Notes: a model not told the origin generated them from the sequence alone. 64,000 bases of DNA from Bacillus vallismortis (GCF_040784915.1 NZ_CP160797.1:4187767-4251766), one strand, 5' to 3'; counted from the stretch's first letter, positions 9,170-17,939 are shown. Made by a program: numbers and translations.

Positions 9170-9545
9170 ATTTCTGCTGATCCTTCAGCAAGCCGTTCGA
9201 ACGATAAGATTCCAGCACATTTCTGTTGGATTCTCCCCATTCCTTCATTTGCAAAACAATCGGTTCAAGCGTTCGCCCAAATTCCGTCAGAGAATATTCA
9301 ACCTTGGGCGGCACCTGATGGTAAACCTCACGATGCACGATACCATCCGCTTCCAGCTCCCGCAGCTGGAGGGTGAGCATTCTCTGGGTAATACTCGGGC
9401 AGATTCGGCGAAACTCATTGAACCGTTTCTTGCCATCTATCATGTGATAAAAAAGAATTCCTTTCCACTTTCCGCCAATGACATCTAGCGTAAATTCAAC
9501 TGGACAGCCTTCTTTGTTCGGGTATTTATTCTTTTTTTCGCTCAT
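9168..9545 (-). CDS. yybR: HxlR-family transcriptional regulator YybR
   Basis: A 125-residue winged-helix regulator of the HxlR/DUF24 family. The family core is clear: CPVEFTLDVIGGKWKGIL near residue 14, the recognition helix region SITQRMLTLQLRELEADGIV, and the wing PPKVEYSLTEFG. The Cys near residue 14 is the redox/electrophile-sensing cysteine in several HxlR members (for example HypR, YodB). It is the only gene on its strand here, convergent with cotF and divergent from ppaC. Confidence 0.88.
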   Translation of the reverse strand: MSEKKNKYPNKEGCPVEFTLDVIGGKWKGILFYHMIDGKKRFNEFRRICPSITQRMLTLQLRELEADGIVHREVYHQVPPKVEYSLTEFGRTLEPIVLQMKEWGESNRNVLESYRSNGLLKDQQK

Positions 9546-9748
9546 ACTTGACCTCCAATAGTACCTTTTTTGATACTACATCACATTTCGCAACTTAGCT
9601 ACCCAGTATTTTACACGCCCTTTCTCTTCAGCTCAAAGAAAATGCTTCTTATTCACATCAATTTTTAAGGGTTTGTATGATTACACTCGCAGCAAGACGT
9701 GTTAAACTATATAAAGATTACACTACTTAAAAAGGATAAGGAGCTATC

Positions 9749-10678
9749 ATGGAAAAAATACTTATTTTCGGACACCAAAACCCAGACACAGATACGATTT
9801 GTTCTGCGATTGCTTATGCTGATTTGAAAAACAAACTCGGCTTTAATGCTGAGCCAGTCCGTCTCGGACAGGTCAACGGCGAAACACAATACGCGCTTGA
9901 CTACTTCAAACAAGAAAGCCCTCGTCTTGTAGAAACAGCTGCAAACGAAGTAAACGGTGTTATCCTGGTTGACCATAACGAACGCCAGCAAAGCATCAAG
10001 GACATTGAAGATGTTCAGGTTCTTGAAGTGATCGACCACCACCGCATCGCTAACTTTGAAACAGCTGAGCCGCTTTACTATCGTGCTGAGCCTGTAGGCT
10101 GTACGGCTACAATCTTAAACAAAATGTACAAAGAAAATAACGTGAAGATCGAAAAAGAAATTGCCGGCCTTATGCTGTCTGCGATCATTTCTGACTCACT
10201 GTTATTCAAATCTCCAACTTGCACAGACCAAGACGTAGCGGCAGCAAAAGAGCTTGCGGAGATCGCCGGCGTAGATGCTGAAGAATACGGCTTGAACATG
10301 CTGAAAGCTGGCGCTGATTTAAGCAAAAAAACAGTCGAAGAGCTGATTTCTCTTGATGCGAAAGAATTTACACTCGGCAGCAAAAAAGTCGAAATCGCAC
10401 AAGTGAATACAGTAGACATTGAAGATGTGAAAAAACGCCAAGCTGAATTAGAAGCTGCGATTTCTAAGGTTGTGGCTGAGAAGAAACTTGACCTATTCCT
10501 TCTTGTCATCACAGACATCTTAGAAAATGATTCACTTGCCCTTGCGATCGGTAACGAAGCAGCGAACGTGGAAAAAGCGTTCAACGTTACATTAGAAAAC
10601 AACACAGCCCTCTTAAAAGGCGTTGTTTCCCGTAAAAAACAAGTCGTCCCTGTCTTAACAGACGCAATGGCTGAATAA
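9749..10678 (+). CDS. ppaC: Manganese-dependent inorganic pyrophosphatase (family II)
   Basis: A 309-residue cytosolic family II pyrophosphatase that hydrolyses PPi to two phosphates and so drives biosynthetic reactions. The DHH-superfamily metal sites are visible: [17 protein letters not shown] at residues 8-24, DHN near 75 and DHHRI near 97. The C-terminal DHHA2 domain contains the substrate-binding SRKKQVVP near the end. ATG 9749 follows AAGGATAAGGAGC. A terminator hairpin follows. Its neighbour yybP is controlled by a manganese riboswitch, a fitting though possibly accidental pairing. Confidence 0.96.
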   Translation: MEKILIFGHQNPDTDTICSAIAYADLKNKLGFNAEPVRLGQVNGETQYALDYFKQESPRLVETAANEVNGVILVDHNERQQSIKDIEDVQVLEVIDHHRIANFETAEPLYYRAEPVGCTATILNKMYKENNVKIEKEIAGLMLSAIISDSLLFKSPTCTDQDVAAAKELAEIAGVDAEEYGLNMLKAGADLSKKTVEELISLDAKEFTLGSKKVEIAQVNTVDIEDVKKRQAELEAAISKVVAEKKLDLFLLVITDILENDSLALAIGNEAANVEKAFNVTLENNTALLKGVVSRKKQVVPVLTDAMAE

Positions 10679-10680
10679 TG

Positions 10681-10711
10681 AAAAAGCATCCCGCGCAGGG
10701 ATGCCTTTTTC
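10681..10711. terminator. Terminator between ppaC and yybP
   Basis: Stem AAAAGCATCCC / GGGATGCCTTTTT with loop GCGCA between converging genes. Confidence 0.8.
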
Positions 10712-11158
10712 TTATTCGCCCAGCTTTTCAATCTGCCCCATCACATCAGTGATTTGCTTTGCTTTTTGGACAATGTCCGACTGCTCCAATGTTTCAAGCG
10801 ATACCTTGCCTTCTTCCACTTGTTTTAACACATCTTCAGCGCTTTTCTGCAAGGTTTCGTTATGCTCCTGAATGGTTTGATGAATCTTCGCTGCGGCATC
10901 AGGCGGTGTTAATTCATTAAAATCAACGGCAGCCTGCTGAACCGTTTCAAGCTGTGCTTCAAGTTTTCCTTTCGCCTCCGCGTCATTTACAGCTTGCTCG
11001 GCCAATTCAGGTGCCTCCTCTGCAAATGTCTTCACTTTCTCCACATAGCCTGCGGCTTCACTTGTATAATTCAATCCGTCATTCACCTGGTCCAACATGC
11101 CACATCCGCCTGCACTCAAAAGCCCCACACCGGCAAGAACAGTCAAAATGATTTTCAT
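10712..11158 (-). CDS. yybP: Lipoprotein YybP
   Basis: A 148-residue secreted lipoprotein. The first 24 residues form a signal peptide ending in a lipobox (LLSAGGC); the remainder is helical and strongly charged, with coiled-coil-like heptads (EEAPELAEQAVNDAEAKGKLEAQ). Function is unknown. ATG 11158 follows GAGGAGG, and that site overlaps the stop of the upstream 36-codon gene, so translation is probably coupled. Both lie downstream of the yybP-ykoY Mn2+ riboswitch and should be switched on by manganese. Confidence 0.85.
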   Translation of the reverse strand: MKIILTVLAGVGLLSAGGCGMLDQVNDGLNYTSEAAGYVEKVKTFAEEAPELAEQAVNDAEAKGKLEAQLETVQQAAVDFNELTPPDAAAKIHQTIQEHNETLQKSAEDVLKQVEEGKVSLETLEQSDIVQKAKQITDVMGQIEKLGE

Positions 11159-11169
11159 CGTTAGCCTCC

Positions 11170-11280
11170 TCATCGCTTCTTCTTCATCTTTTCCTTTAAG
11201 ATCGGGATCAATTTCTCTTTTGCTAACGGCAGCCCTTTCCTCACCATTTCACGCTTCAGCCACTTTTTCAGCTTAGACAT
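11170..11280 (-). CDS. Very basic 36-residue peptide downstream of Mn2+ riboswitch
   Basis: The peptide is MSKLKKWLKREMVRKGLPLA followed by KEKLIPILKEKMKKKR. It has about 14 Lys/Arg residues and forms two amphipathic helices. ATG 11280 lies seven bases after GAGAGGAG, and the stop codon falls inside the ribosome-binding site of yybP. It is therefore the first translated gene behind the Mn2+ riboswitch terminator. I do not recognise a family. Alternatives are a leader peptide for yybP or a membrane-active peptide. Confidence 0.55.
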   Translation of the reverse strand: MSKLKKWLKREMVRKGLPLAKEKLIPILKEKMKKKR

Positions 11281-11312
11281 ACCGACGCTCCTCTCCATTT
11301 TTGATAAAAACG

Positions 11313-11339
11313 AAAAAACTCCACCGATTTGGTGAAGTT
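11313..11339 (-). terminator. Expression-platform terminator of the Mn2+ riboswitch
   Basis: On the minus strand ACTTCACCAAATCGGTGGAGT folds on itself and is followed by TTTTTTCG. The 5' arm repeats part of the aptamer-proximal sequence (GGTGAAGG), so an alternative antiterminator pairing is possible. Confidence 0.75.
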
Positions 11340-11370
11340 CCGAAACAAAAAGACCTTCACCAAATAGATT

Positions 11371-11468
11371 TGGCAAAGGTCTCGCTAACAATGAGATTGC
11401 CAGCAAAGCCGAGGACATCTTGTCCCGTAATGACGACTTTACTGTAAAAGCTACTCCCCTTTGGAGTG
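11371..11468 (-). promoter_or_regulatory. yybP-ykoY Mn2+ riboswitch aptamer
   Basis: Read on the minus strand, the leader shows the conserved elements of the yybP-ykoY family in order: AAAGGGGAGTAGC, GTCATTACGGG, CCTCGGCTTTGCTGG and GCGAGACCTTTGCC. This class binds Mn2+ and folds to prevent the downstream terminator. It controls the 36-residue gene and yybP, as it does for yybP in B. subtilis. Confidence 0.9.
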
Positions 11469-11592
11469 TTCATTTTTATTACTTTCATTCTAAAGCACCG
11501 GGCATTTTCAGTCAAATTCCTGTTGTCCGTTTACGCAAAAGCACGCTGTGGTATTGAAAATTTGAATGGTATTTTCATCAGGAGATCATGCT

Positions 11593-12903
11593 ATGACAGA
11601 GGAGGTTTTCATCATGAGTCAAGAGCGCGTGAAACGGCCTGGGCATACCAGATGGTACATATCTTCGTTACTCAGCGGCATTATTATTCTTAATTATTTT
11701 GACCGAGTGGCCATCTCTGTAGCAGCCCCCGCCATACAAGATTCATTTCACCTTACAGCAACAGAACTCGGCATCGTGTTTTCCATTTACACCTATTCCT
11801 ATACACTGATGCAGCTGCCTGTCGGGAGTTTGCTGGATCGGTTTGGCGTGGCATGGGTCACAAGGATCGGAATGACCATATGGAGCTTTTTAACGATTCT
11901 TCTTGCTTTTTTGCAAGGAAAATTGCTGTTATATTTGTTCCGTTTTCTCATTGGGCTGACGAGCGCCTCTGCGTTCCCTGCCGCTTCCAAGGCAACCGCT
12001 CTATGGTTTCCTCCAAGCGAGCGGGGCTTGGCCAACTCACTGTTCGACTCGGCCGCCAAGTTTTCAAACGTAATCGGCGCGCCATTGGTCGCCTTTCTTG
12101 TCACCGCGTTTGACTGGCGTGTCGCTTTTTTAACGATTGGGTGCATCAATGTGCTATTTACGATCTTTTTCTGGCATTATTATGAGCAGCCTGAACGGCA
12201 CAAACGCATTTCCAAAAGTGAGCTAAACTATATTCAAAGACACAATTCAATGACAACAGAGCAAATCCCTTACAAAACGGGTCCGCTTTTAAAAAAGCTT
12301 TTCTCCAACCGTAAAGTATGGGGCTTGATGATTGGATTTACTGGGTACGGCTATACATTCAACCTGCTGCTCACCTGGCTTCCGACTTTCTTTAAACATA
12401 CATACGGAATGGATATCATGTCGTCCGGTTTATTTACAGCCGTGCCCTGGCTGATCTCAACCATTTCCGGAATTGTCGTCGGCGGCTGGCTCGTCGATTA
12501 CTTCATTAAGAAAGGTTATCCTAACACCAAGGTGTACCGAACGGTAATCATTGTCGGAATGAGCTTTGGCTTTTTCTTTTTAGGCTCGATTCTGACGAAC
12601 AATATCACCGTCGCGATTATCTGTATTTCAATCGGACTCGCCGGTATTTCCGCAACCGCTCCAGTCGGCTGGTCCATTTCAGCAGAACTGGCACCGATCG
12701 GTTCCGTGTCCATGCTGAGCTCCATGGTGAATCTGGCAAACAACTTGTTCGGAGGCATTATCGCTGCTTCACTGACGGGATATTTGGTCGATGTGACAGG
12801 ATCCTTTACGCTCAGCTTTCTGGTAGCCGGTTTTGTACTGCTGCTCGGGCTGGTTTTTTATGTGTTTGTATTAGGGGATGTAAAACGAATTAAGCTGGAA
12901 TAA
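11593..12903 (+). CDS. yybO: MFS transporter YybO (anion:cation symporter type)
   Basis: About 436 residues with 12 hydrophobic segments; a major facilitator of the sugar-acid/anion:cation symporter group (ExuT/GudP-like). The motif YFDRVAISVAAP at the first helix and the loop LDRFGVAWVTRIG are typical. Two starts are possible: ATG 11593 behind AGGAGA, which fits the strain 168 length, and ATG 11614 behind a stronger AGAGGAGG. The substrate is unknown. A terminator hairpin follows. It is divergent from the yybP riboswitch. Confidence 0.87.
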   Translation: MTEEVFIMSQERVKRPGHTRWYISSLLSGIIILNYFDRVAISVAAPAIQDSFHLTATELGIVFSIYTYSYTLMQLPVGSLLDRFGVAWVTRIGMTIWSFLTILLAFLQGKLLLYLFRFLIGLTSASAFPAASKATALWFPPSERGLANSLFDSAAKFSNVIGAPLVAFLVTAFDWRVAFLTIGCINVLFTIFFWHYYEQPERHKRISKSELNYIQRHNSMTTEQIPYKTGPLLKKLFSNRKVWGLMIGFTGYGYTFNLLLTWLPTFFKHTYGMDIMSSGLFTAVPWLISTISGIVVGGWLVDYFIKKGYPNTKVYRTVIIVGMSFGFFFLGSILTNNITVAIICISIGLAGISATAPVGWSISAELAPIGSVSMLSSMVNLANNLFGGIIAASLTGYLVDVTGSFTLSFLVAGFVLLLGLVFYVFVLGDVKRIKLE

Positions 12904-12931
12904 AGAGTGCGTGTTGAAAGCACTCTTTTTC
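12903..12931 (+). terminator. Terminator after yybO
   Basis: Stem AAAGAGTGC / GCACTCTTT with T run, directly at the yybO stop. Confidence 0.8.
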
Positions 12932-12973
12932 TTTGGCCAAAAAAATAAGCCATCTCTCATGAGACAACTTCCC

Positions 12974-13447
12974 CTATTTGTCATGAAATGAAAATTTGGG
13001 TGCAGGAATCTCCTTTTTTTCAATACCTAAAGCCATTTCCAAATCAATGGCATGCTCTTGTTCAGTTACTGCAATATTTCTGATTTTTTGGGCAGAGTCA
13101 TACATGCCGAGTGCTTCGAATTGGCGAATTCGCTGCAAATAGCGGCGAATCGCATCATATTCACCTTGGAGATCCTGCCGGAGCATTTCATCATTATCCA
13201 TTGACGTATATACCGGGGCCACTTGTGTTGTCGGGATTCCCCCTAAATACTGAATTAATTCATTTAACACGACCGCATGGCCAAACTCATCCTGAGAATG
13301 CTCTTGCAATTCTTCGGCAACCGCAAAATAGGCGGCTCCCTTCAGGAGACTGGCATGCTGCGCATATTGTATCCCCGCAGCATACTCCCAGGCTAAATCC
13401 AAATTCAGGCCGTACACAATTTGCTCAATCGCCTCTTGATTACTCAA
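12974..13447 (-). CDS. Ferritin-like diiron-domain protein
   Basis: A 157-residue four-helix-bundle protein of the ferritin-like superfamily. Helix positions carry the expected ligands: EYAAGIQYAQH near residue 21, EELQEHSQDEFGH with an E-x6-E-x2-H spacing near 48-57, EYDAIRRYLQRI near 95 and TEQEHAIDLE with ExxH near 128. This resembles bacterioferritin/Dps-like or rubrerythrin-like proteins that bind iron. It occupies the place where strain 168, as I recall it, has yybN-yybJ, so the locus differs. Specific role unproven. Confidence 0.75.
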   Translation of the reverse strand: MSNQEAIEQIVYGLNLDLAWEYAAGIQYAQHASLLKGAAYFAVAEELQEHSQDEFGHAVVLNELIQYLGGIPTTQVAPVYTSMDNDEMLRQDLQGEYDAIRRYLQRIRQFEALGMYDSAQKIRNIAVTEQEHAIDLEMALGIEKKEIPAPKFSFHDK

Positions 13448-13536
13448 ACAGAATCTCTCCTCATTTGCAATGTGCTATATCCTATTCCGTCTGGGCGATA
13501 GTGATACAAATAAATCATAGGCCGACCGTTTTATAC

Positions 13537-14343
13537 TCACGATAAGTGACTCCCAACAATCAATACATTCTGGCGGTCAAGCATAAATCTCCGTCTGTTC
13601 CATTTCAACACGGTTTGGACATATCCCAGTGAGTCAGCATTATACCTCCCGGCGATCCGCTGGTACGCCAGCAATTCGTACGTGCCGTCTCTGTCAAAAT
13701 CAACCGGGTACAAGCCAGACAAGGGATTCACCCAGCCTTCTATCGGCATTTTCAACACACCCTGCTGGGTATAAATCTCATTCAAATATTCCCTGCCCTT
13801 GTAAGTAAGGTCGAGGATATACGTTTCGTTCTGATGATGGCTGATGACATTTGCCTTGTATTGATTTTGATAGCTCACACTGTACTTCCATTCAGCATTA
13901 AACACATCCGAATGAAAAATCTGTCGGAACTGCCGGTTTAGATAGGCAAAAACATACGCATATATCGTGCCGCCGCTTCCCCCAGTGTCTATTACCACTG
14001 CCACATCATCCACCTTGTCGCCTGTCATATCCCCGAGAAAAAGAGACGGATTATATCCCATATTGTTTTGGAGCTGGATTCGCTGTTCCTGATGGGTTCT
14101 GCCGTCACGGATCACCAATGTGATATTTCTCCATAAAGGGCTGCCAGGCATTTGGATGCCAGTGAGAAAGACCTCATCAATAACGCTGTCTCCCGTTACA
14201 TCTCCGCGGGCTGATGTAATGATGGCGCTGGAGGATGCAATGGGCTGCCGAAATACGTATGGATATTGAACAAACCCTCTGTGCCTGTCTGCATAAAACC
14301 AATAAGGATTCATTCTGATGTCATACAGATTCAATGAAGTCAC
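13537..14343 (-). CDS. yybI: VCBS/FG-GAP-like spore-associated protein YybI
   Basis: A 268-residue protein without a signal peptide that matches my memory of YybI, an inner spore coat protein. It has three Asp-rich loops resembling calcium-binding FG-GAP repeats: GDVTGDSVIDE (about 47), GDMTGDKVDDVAVV (about 104) and DFDRDGTYEL (about 215). Tyr-rich stretches (MNPYWFYADRHRGFVQYPYVF) are typical of coat proteins. The nearby cotF and yyaC are also sporulation genes. Coat assignment comes from knowledge of the homologue. Confidence 0.75.
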   Translation of the reverse strand: MTSLNLYDIRMNPYWFYADRHRGFVQYPYVFRQPIASSSAIITSARGDVTGDSVIDEVFLTGIQMPGSPLWRNITLVIRDGRTHQEQRIQLQNNMGYNPSLFLGDMTGDKVDDVAVVIDTGGSGGTIYAYVFAYLNRQFRQIFHSDVFNAEWKYSVSYQNQYKANVISHHQNETYILDLTYKGREYLNEIYTQQGVLKMPIEGWVNPLSGLYPVDFDRDGTYELLAYQRIAGRYNADSLGYVQTVLKWNRRRFMLDRQNVLIVGSHLS

Positions 14344-14407
14344 CTTCCCTCATCAGCTGAATGAATCATTATATGCGCAAATAGCATGTCAAAGACATAT
14401 CTGGACG

Positions 14408-14796
14408 CTAAACACCAATTAAATCCGTTCCATATGAATTATCGATGGCACAAAGCCACTCGCCTTGCGCATTCTTCTTAAACACACAGGTCGCCCTTCT
14501 TTCCATCGCATACTCGGAATCTATTTTATCCGAATCAAGCAGTGTCTGAGAAAGGACCAGTGCAGTGTCTCCTGCTTCCAAAATGGTCATTTCCCCTTGT
14601 GTCGGGACAATATGATGATTGAAATAGTTTGCGATCGCCATAAACGCTTTTTTGATTTCTTCTTTGCCTCGCGCGATCATGCCGGCTTCACAACTAAAAT
14701 GGCATCTTCCGTGTAGTAATTCATCAGTGTATCAAAATCTTCATTTTGAATTGCCAAATCACACGCAGAGATGATGTCTTTTATTTGCTGTTCCAA
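14408..14796 (-). pseudogene. yybH: SnoaL-like protein YybH, frameshifted
   Basis: A SnoaL/ketosteroid-isomerase-like protein normally of about 129 residues. The frame opens with TTG 14796 behind TAGGAGGGC and runs to ...[13 protein letters not shown], then stops. The rest ([13 protein letters not shown]...TDLIGV) continues in another frame from 14680. One base is missing at about 14686-14690, where VVKPGMIARG needs CCGGGC but CCGGC is present. Either the gene is recently broken or this is a sequencing error in a short G run. No other damage is seen. Confidence 0.8.
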
Positions 14797-14943
14797 AGGA
14801 TGCCCTCCTAATCATCATGATTGGATATATTATACATCGTCTGGCCATCTGAAACCCTAAAAACAAAATGACAAGTACCCCTGCTTCCTATATAATCAAA
14901 TAGATATATTTAACAAAGTTCCCAAGTGGAGGGGTGAACGATA

Positions 14944-15792
14944 TTGTCTGCTGAAGTAACGTTACATGATAATATACATCATGATTTAAGCGCGGATTGC
15001 CAGCACTGTTTTGGCCTGTGCTGTGTCGCTTTGCCTTATGCGAAATCAGCGGATTTTGCTTTTGATAAAGACGGGGGTACGCCTTGCCGCAACTTACAAT
15101 CAAACTATCAATGTTCTATCCATAAAGACCTCCGAGAAAAGGGGTTTCGAGGCTGTTCTGCTTATGAATGCTTTGGCGCCGGCCAGAAAGTATCCCAAAT
15201 CACTTATGAGGGAAAGGATTGGCGAAACCACCCGAAAACAGCCAACGAAATGTTTGACGTTTTCCCAATCATGCAGCAGCTGCACGAAATGCTCTGGTAT
15301 TTACACGAAGCGCTTTCTATAGAGACGGCCAAACCGATTCATCGCGAGCTGCGGGCCTGTTTCGAAAAAATAGACAAGCTCACCAGACTCAGCAAGGAAA
15401 ATTTGCTGACACTGCAAGTACACGAGCACCGGGCTGAGATCAATGAATGGCTGTTAAAAACGAGTGAGCTGGTGCGCGCCCAAGCACGCAATCCAAAACG
15501 CCCGAAAAAAATCAGCCGGGGAAGTGTCCTGATCGGCGCGAAACTGAAAGGGCTTGATCTGCGCGGAGCAAACCTAAGAGGAGCACTGCTCATTGCTGCC
15601 GATCTGAGAGATGCAGACCTGAGAATGTCAGACTTTATCGGTGCAGATGTAAGAGACGCTGATCTCAGCGGCGCCGACCTGACCGGGAGCATTTTTCTGA
15701 CGCAGGCACAGGTGAATGCCGCAAACGGCGATGCAAACACAAAACTGCCGCCGTCACTACAAATCCCCGCCCATTGGGTCACAAACCGATAA
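14944..15792 (+). CDS. yybG: Pentapeptide-repeat protein YybG
   Basis: A 282-residue protein in two parts. The N-terminal 80 residues are Cys-rich (CQHCFGLCC, CRNLQSNYQCSIH, CSAYECFG) and could bind metal. A helical middle leads to pentapeptide repeats from about 195 to 250 (LDLRG ANLRG ALLIA ADLRD ADLRM SDFIG ADVRD ADLSG ADLTG), which form a right-handed beta-helix. TTG 14944 follows GGAGGGG. The yybG-yybD spacing is short (18 bases). Function unknown; some pentapeptide proteins protect DNA gyrase, but nothing here shows that. Confidence 0.88.
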   Translation: MSAEVTLHDNIHHDLSADCQHCFGLCCVALPYAKSADFAFDKDGGTPCRNLQSNYQCSIHKDLREKGFRGCSAYECFGAGQKVSQITYEGKDWRNHPKTANEMFDVFPIMQQLHEMLWYLHEALSIETAKPIHRELRACFEKIDKLTRLSKENLLTLQVHEHRAEINEWLLKTSELVRAQARNPKRPKKISRGSVLIGAKLKGLDLRGANLRGALLIAADLRDADLRMSDFIGADVRDADLSGADLTGSIFLTQAQVNAANGDANTKLPPSLQIPAHWVTNR

Positions 15793-15810
15793 AAAAGAGA
15801 GGCTCACATC

Positions 15811-16254
15811 ATGAATGTGAAAAGAATAACGTCAGAACATGATTTGAATACAGCGTTTGAAATCAGAAAGACAGTATTTGTAGAGGAACAAGGCTGTCCC
15901 GTTTCAGATGAATTTGATGAGTTCGATACACTCCGCGAAGATTGCCGGCACATTCTCGTTTATCATCAGAATGAACCCGTTGGCACTGCACGTGTCCGTA
16001 TTGTTGATCAGGTGGGAAAACTGGAAAGAATCTGCATTCTGAAACCCTATCGCAAATTCGGGCTGGGCAAAAAGATCGTCGATGCGTTAGAACGCATTGT
16101 GAAAGAACAAGGCATTTCCTCATTCAAACTGTACGGCCAGACACAGGCGGCAGACTTTTATGAAAAACTCGGCTATCAGACAGCATCAGAAGAATTTATG
16201 CTGGACGGCATTCCGCATGTGCTGATGACAAAAGAAGAAGATTCTGGCCAATAA
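15811..16254 (+). CDS. yybD: GNAT-family N-acetyltransferase YybD
   Basis: A 147-residue GNAT acetyltransferase. Strand beta-4 and the acetyl-CoA loop are seen as VGTARVRIV then LERICILKPYRKFGLGKKIVDAL (motif A, R-x-x-G-x-G-like), with FYEKLGYQ near the end. ATG 15811 follows AGAGAGG. It begins 18 bases after yybG, so the two are likely cotranscribed. In strain 168 yybF and yybE lie between them; here both are gone from this position. Substrate unknown. Confidence 0.87.
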   Translation: MNVKRITSEHDLNTAFEIRKTVFVEEQGCPVSDEFDEFDTLREDCRHILVYHQNEPVGTARVRIVDQVGKLERICILKPYRKFGLGKKIVDALERIVKEQGISSFKLYGQTQAADFYEKLGYQTASEEFMLDGIPHVLMTKEEDSGQ

Positions 16255-16336
16255 ATTGTTCACAAATTTGTCACTTATGAGCATGAGCGGTTCATTGGTA
16301 TACTAATCACCCATTATTAAGAGAAGGAATGATTGT

Positions 16337-16816
16337 ATGCCAACAAATAAAAAAGAAGGTCTTATCTTTGGCGTGATGATGTGTTTTGGGATGGTCTGCG
16401 TCATGTCGATTTACAATGCCATCATCAACGGAGCTATACACGATTTTTCATTTGTAACAGTTTTTGAAATGATCATCGGTTTTATTGTAGCGCTGCTGTT
16501 AGATTTACTGTTAGTGGGCCCCCTTGCCAAAAAGATTGCCTTCAGCATGCCGTTTGACAAGTCTAAGACATTATATGTTGTTCTTGCCGTGTCGACGTGT
16601 ATGGTGATCGGCATGGTGCTTTGTATGTCTGTGTTCGGTTTAGTGACAGCTGCTTTATCAAATGGACTGAACGGGGACAGCCTCTTCAGCGCTTACCTAA
16701 TGATTGTATTGAAAAATTTCATCTTAGCTTATCCATTGCAATTACTGATTATGGGACCATTAGTCAGAGGGATTTTTATGAAATTTGTAAAACCAAAGCT
16801 CACAGCTGCTGTTTAA
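16337..16816 (+). CDS. yybC: DUF2798 membrane protein YybC
   Basis: A 159-residue membrane protein with four hydrophobic segments arranged as two similar halves: each half pairs an LFGVMMCFGMVCVM-type helix with a DLLLVGPLAKKI / LLIMGPLVRGIFMK helix. This duplicated pattern is that of DUF2798. ATG 16337 follows AGAAGGAA. Function unknown. A terminator hairpin with a T run follows at once. Confidence 0.8.
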   Translation: MPTNKKEGLIFGVMMCFGMVCVMSIYNAIINGAIHDFSFVTVFEMIIGFIVALLLDLLLVGPLAKKIAFSMPFDKSKTLYVVLAVSTCMVIGMVLCMSVFGLVTAALSNGLNGDSLFSAYLMIVLKNFILAYPLQLLIMGPLVRGIFMKFVKPKLTAAV

Positions 16817-17055
16817 ATAGAAAAGGAGTAAGCCTTGACACACACTCCTTTTTCTCACGAATCGAATGTAAAACAAGCTCCGCAAACGCCTCCGCGGCAG
16901 GCAGCTGCCATTTTTTCTTTTTGATTAACATATGAGAGTAAAGCGGATCAAAGCTTTCAGCATGATGAAGGATTTTCAGCTTATCCTCCTCCACTTCTTC
17001 TTTCAGTGTGATGTAAGGCTCCAAGCTCGCTCATGACCGTTTGTTTAATCGCCCT
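16800..17055 (-). pseudogene. C-terminal fragment of a LysR-type regulator (yybE remnant)
   Basis: Translation of 17024-16800 gives EPYITLKEEVEEDKLKILHH...LPAAEAFAELVLHSI, the layout of a LysR substrate-binding C terminus. Upstream, another frame still reads ERAIKQTVMSELGA, so a small indel separates the two parts. No N-terminal helix-turn-helix is present. In strain 168 a LysR gene (yybE) stands beside yybD, on my recollection, so this is probably its tail left by a deletion ending near 17055. Confidence 0.6.
16821..16854 (+). terminator. Terminator after yybC
   Basis: Stem AAAAGGAGT / ACTCCTTTTT with a 14-base loop just past yybC. Confidence 0.7.
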
Positions 17056-17060
17056 CTCCC

Positions 17061-17225
17061 AGGATCACTAATGCATCTATCAATAAAATACTGGAGCATC
17101 TCAAGAAAACAAACGTCAATACCGAGGAAGGCTCAATCAAAAAAACCGATGCACTTGGCCCGGTTCTATCTGTTTGTATAAGAGACCCCGATCAGAATCT
17201 CATTGAGATATCGGAGTATCTCTAA
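17061..17225 (+). pseudogene. C-terminal fragment of a VOC/glyoxalase-type protein
   Basis: The plus strand reads NASINKILEHLKKTNVNTEE and then GSIKKTDALGPVLSVCIRDPDQNLIEISEYL before a stop. DPDxNLIEIS is the typical end of vicinal-oxygen-chelate (glyoxalase/fosfomycin-resistance type) proteins. There is no start or N-terminal half. It abuts the LysR fragment on the other strand, so a deletion has joined two gene ends. Confidence 0.65.
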
Positions 17226-17276
17226 ATGTCTCTTTAAACATATCAATATTGCTAGATATGTTTTTTCTCACTTCCT

Positions 17277-17939
17277 TTAGCCCCTATACCTTAACACATA
17301 GTTTTTATACAATTCTTCGTTATAAACAATTTCTTCGCCATGTGAAGAGCAGATGAGGGTTGGTTTGATTTCATCTATGATTGCGCCGCTGTCGATGTTT
17401 TCATTCATGTCAACACTGAATCTTCTGATAGGCGGGTGTAAATTTTTCTTACTTGTGATAAAAAGATCACCTGATAATAGAACATGATCGACTTCATGAT
17501 GGTACACAACATGCCCCGGGGAATGTCCGGGTGTAAGATAGAATTGCAGCGGCAAGTGGGCAAGCGTCTGTTTCATCAGCGGCTGGACAATATGGGCTAC
17601 CCCTGTGTTCTCCACCTCATTTTTGTTCGGATAAGGCGCTTCCCCATTGATATAGATTAGTTCTTTCTGATGGGCATAAATTGGAATATCAAATCTCTCT
17701 AACCATTTTGATGCACCTTGAATATGATCGCTGTGGCCATGGGTAAGCAAAATGGCTTTTGGACTGCCGATCGCTAACGCTGCCCTGATCTGAGCATCCG
17801 CAAAACGTTCTATTCCCGTATCAATGATATAAACATCATCACCATCTTTAACAAACCAAATATGAACCGGAATCCGAATAGGCACATCAAGCTCAAATTC
17901 ACATTGAAAGACATGTTCTGACAATTGTCTCAAATTCAT
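17277..17939 (-). CDS. yybB: Metallo-beta-lactamase-fold hydrolase YybB
   Basis: A 220-residue soluble hydrolase of the metallo-beta-lactamase superfamily. The zinc motif is complete: THGHSDHIQGA (near 68-78), a histidine in TPGHSPGHVVYH (about 134), an Asp in LLSGDLF (about 157) and a late histidine in CSSHGEE (about 204). I begin at MNLRQLSEHVF (ATG 17939), which follows AAAGGGAGTGG. The substrate is unknown. It is divergent from an HxlR regulator 106 bases away, which may control it. Confidence 0.87.
   Translation of the reverse strand: MNLRQLSEHVFQCEFELDVPIRIPVHIWFVKDGDDVYIIDTGIERFADAQIRAALAIGSPKAILLTHGHSDHIQGASKWLERFDIPIYAHQKELIYINGEAPYPNKNEVENTGVAHIVQPLMKQTLAHLPLQFYLTPGHSPGHVVYHHEVDHVLLSGDLFITSKKNLHPPIRRFSVDMNENIDSGAIIDEIKPTLICSSHGEEIVYNEELYKNYVLRYRG

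Noticed and set aside
15339..15782. 147-codon minus-strand frame opposite the yybG repeats
   Set aside because: It mirrors the pentapeptide repeats, giving a Ser/Arg/Ala-rich sequence; no start signal.
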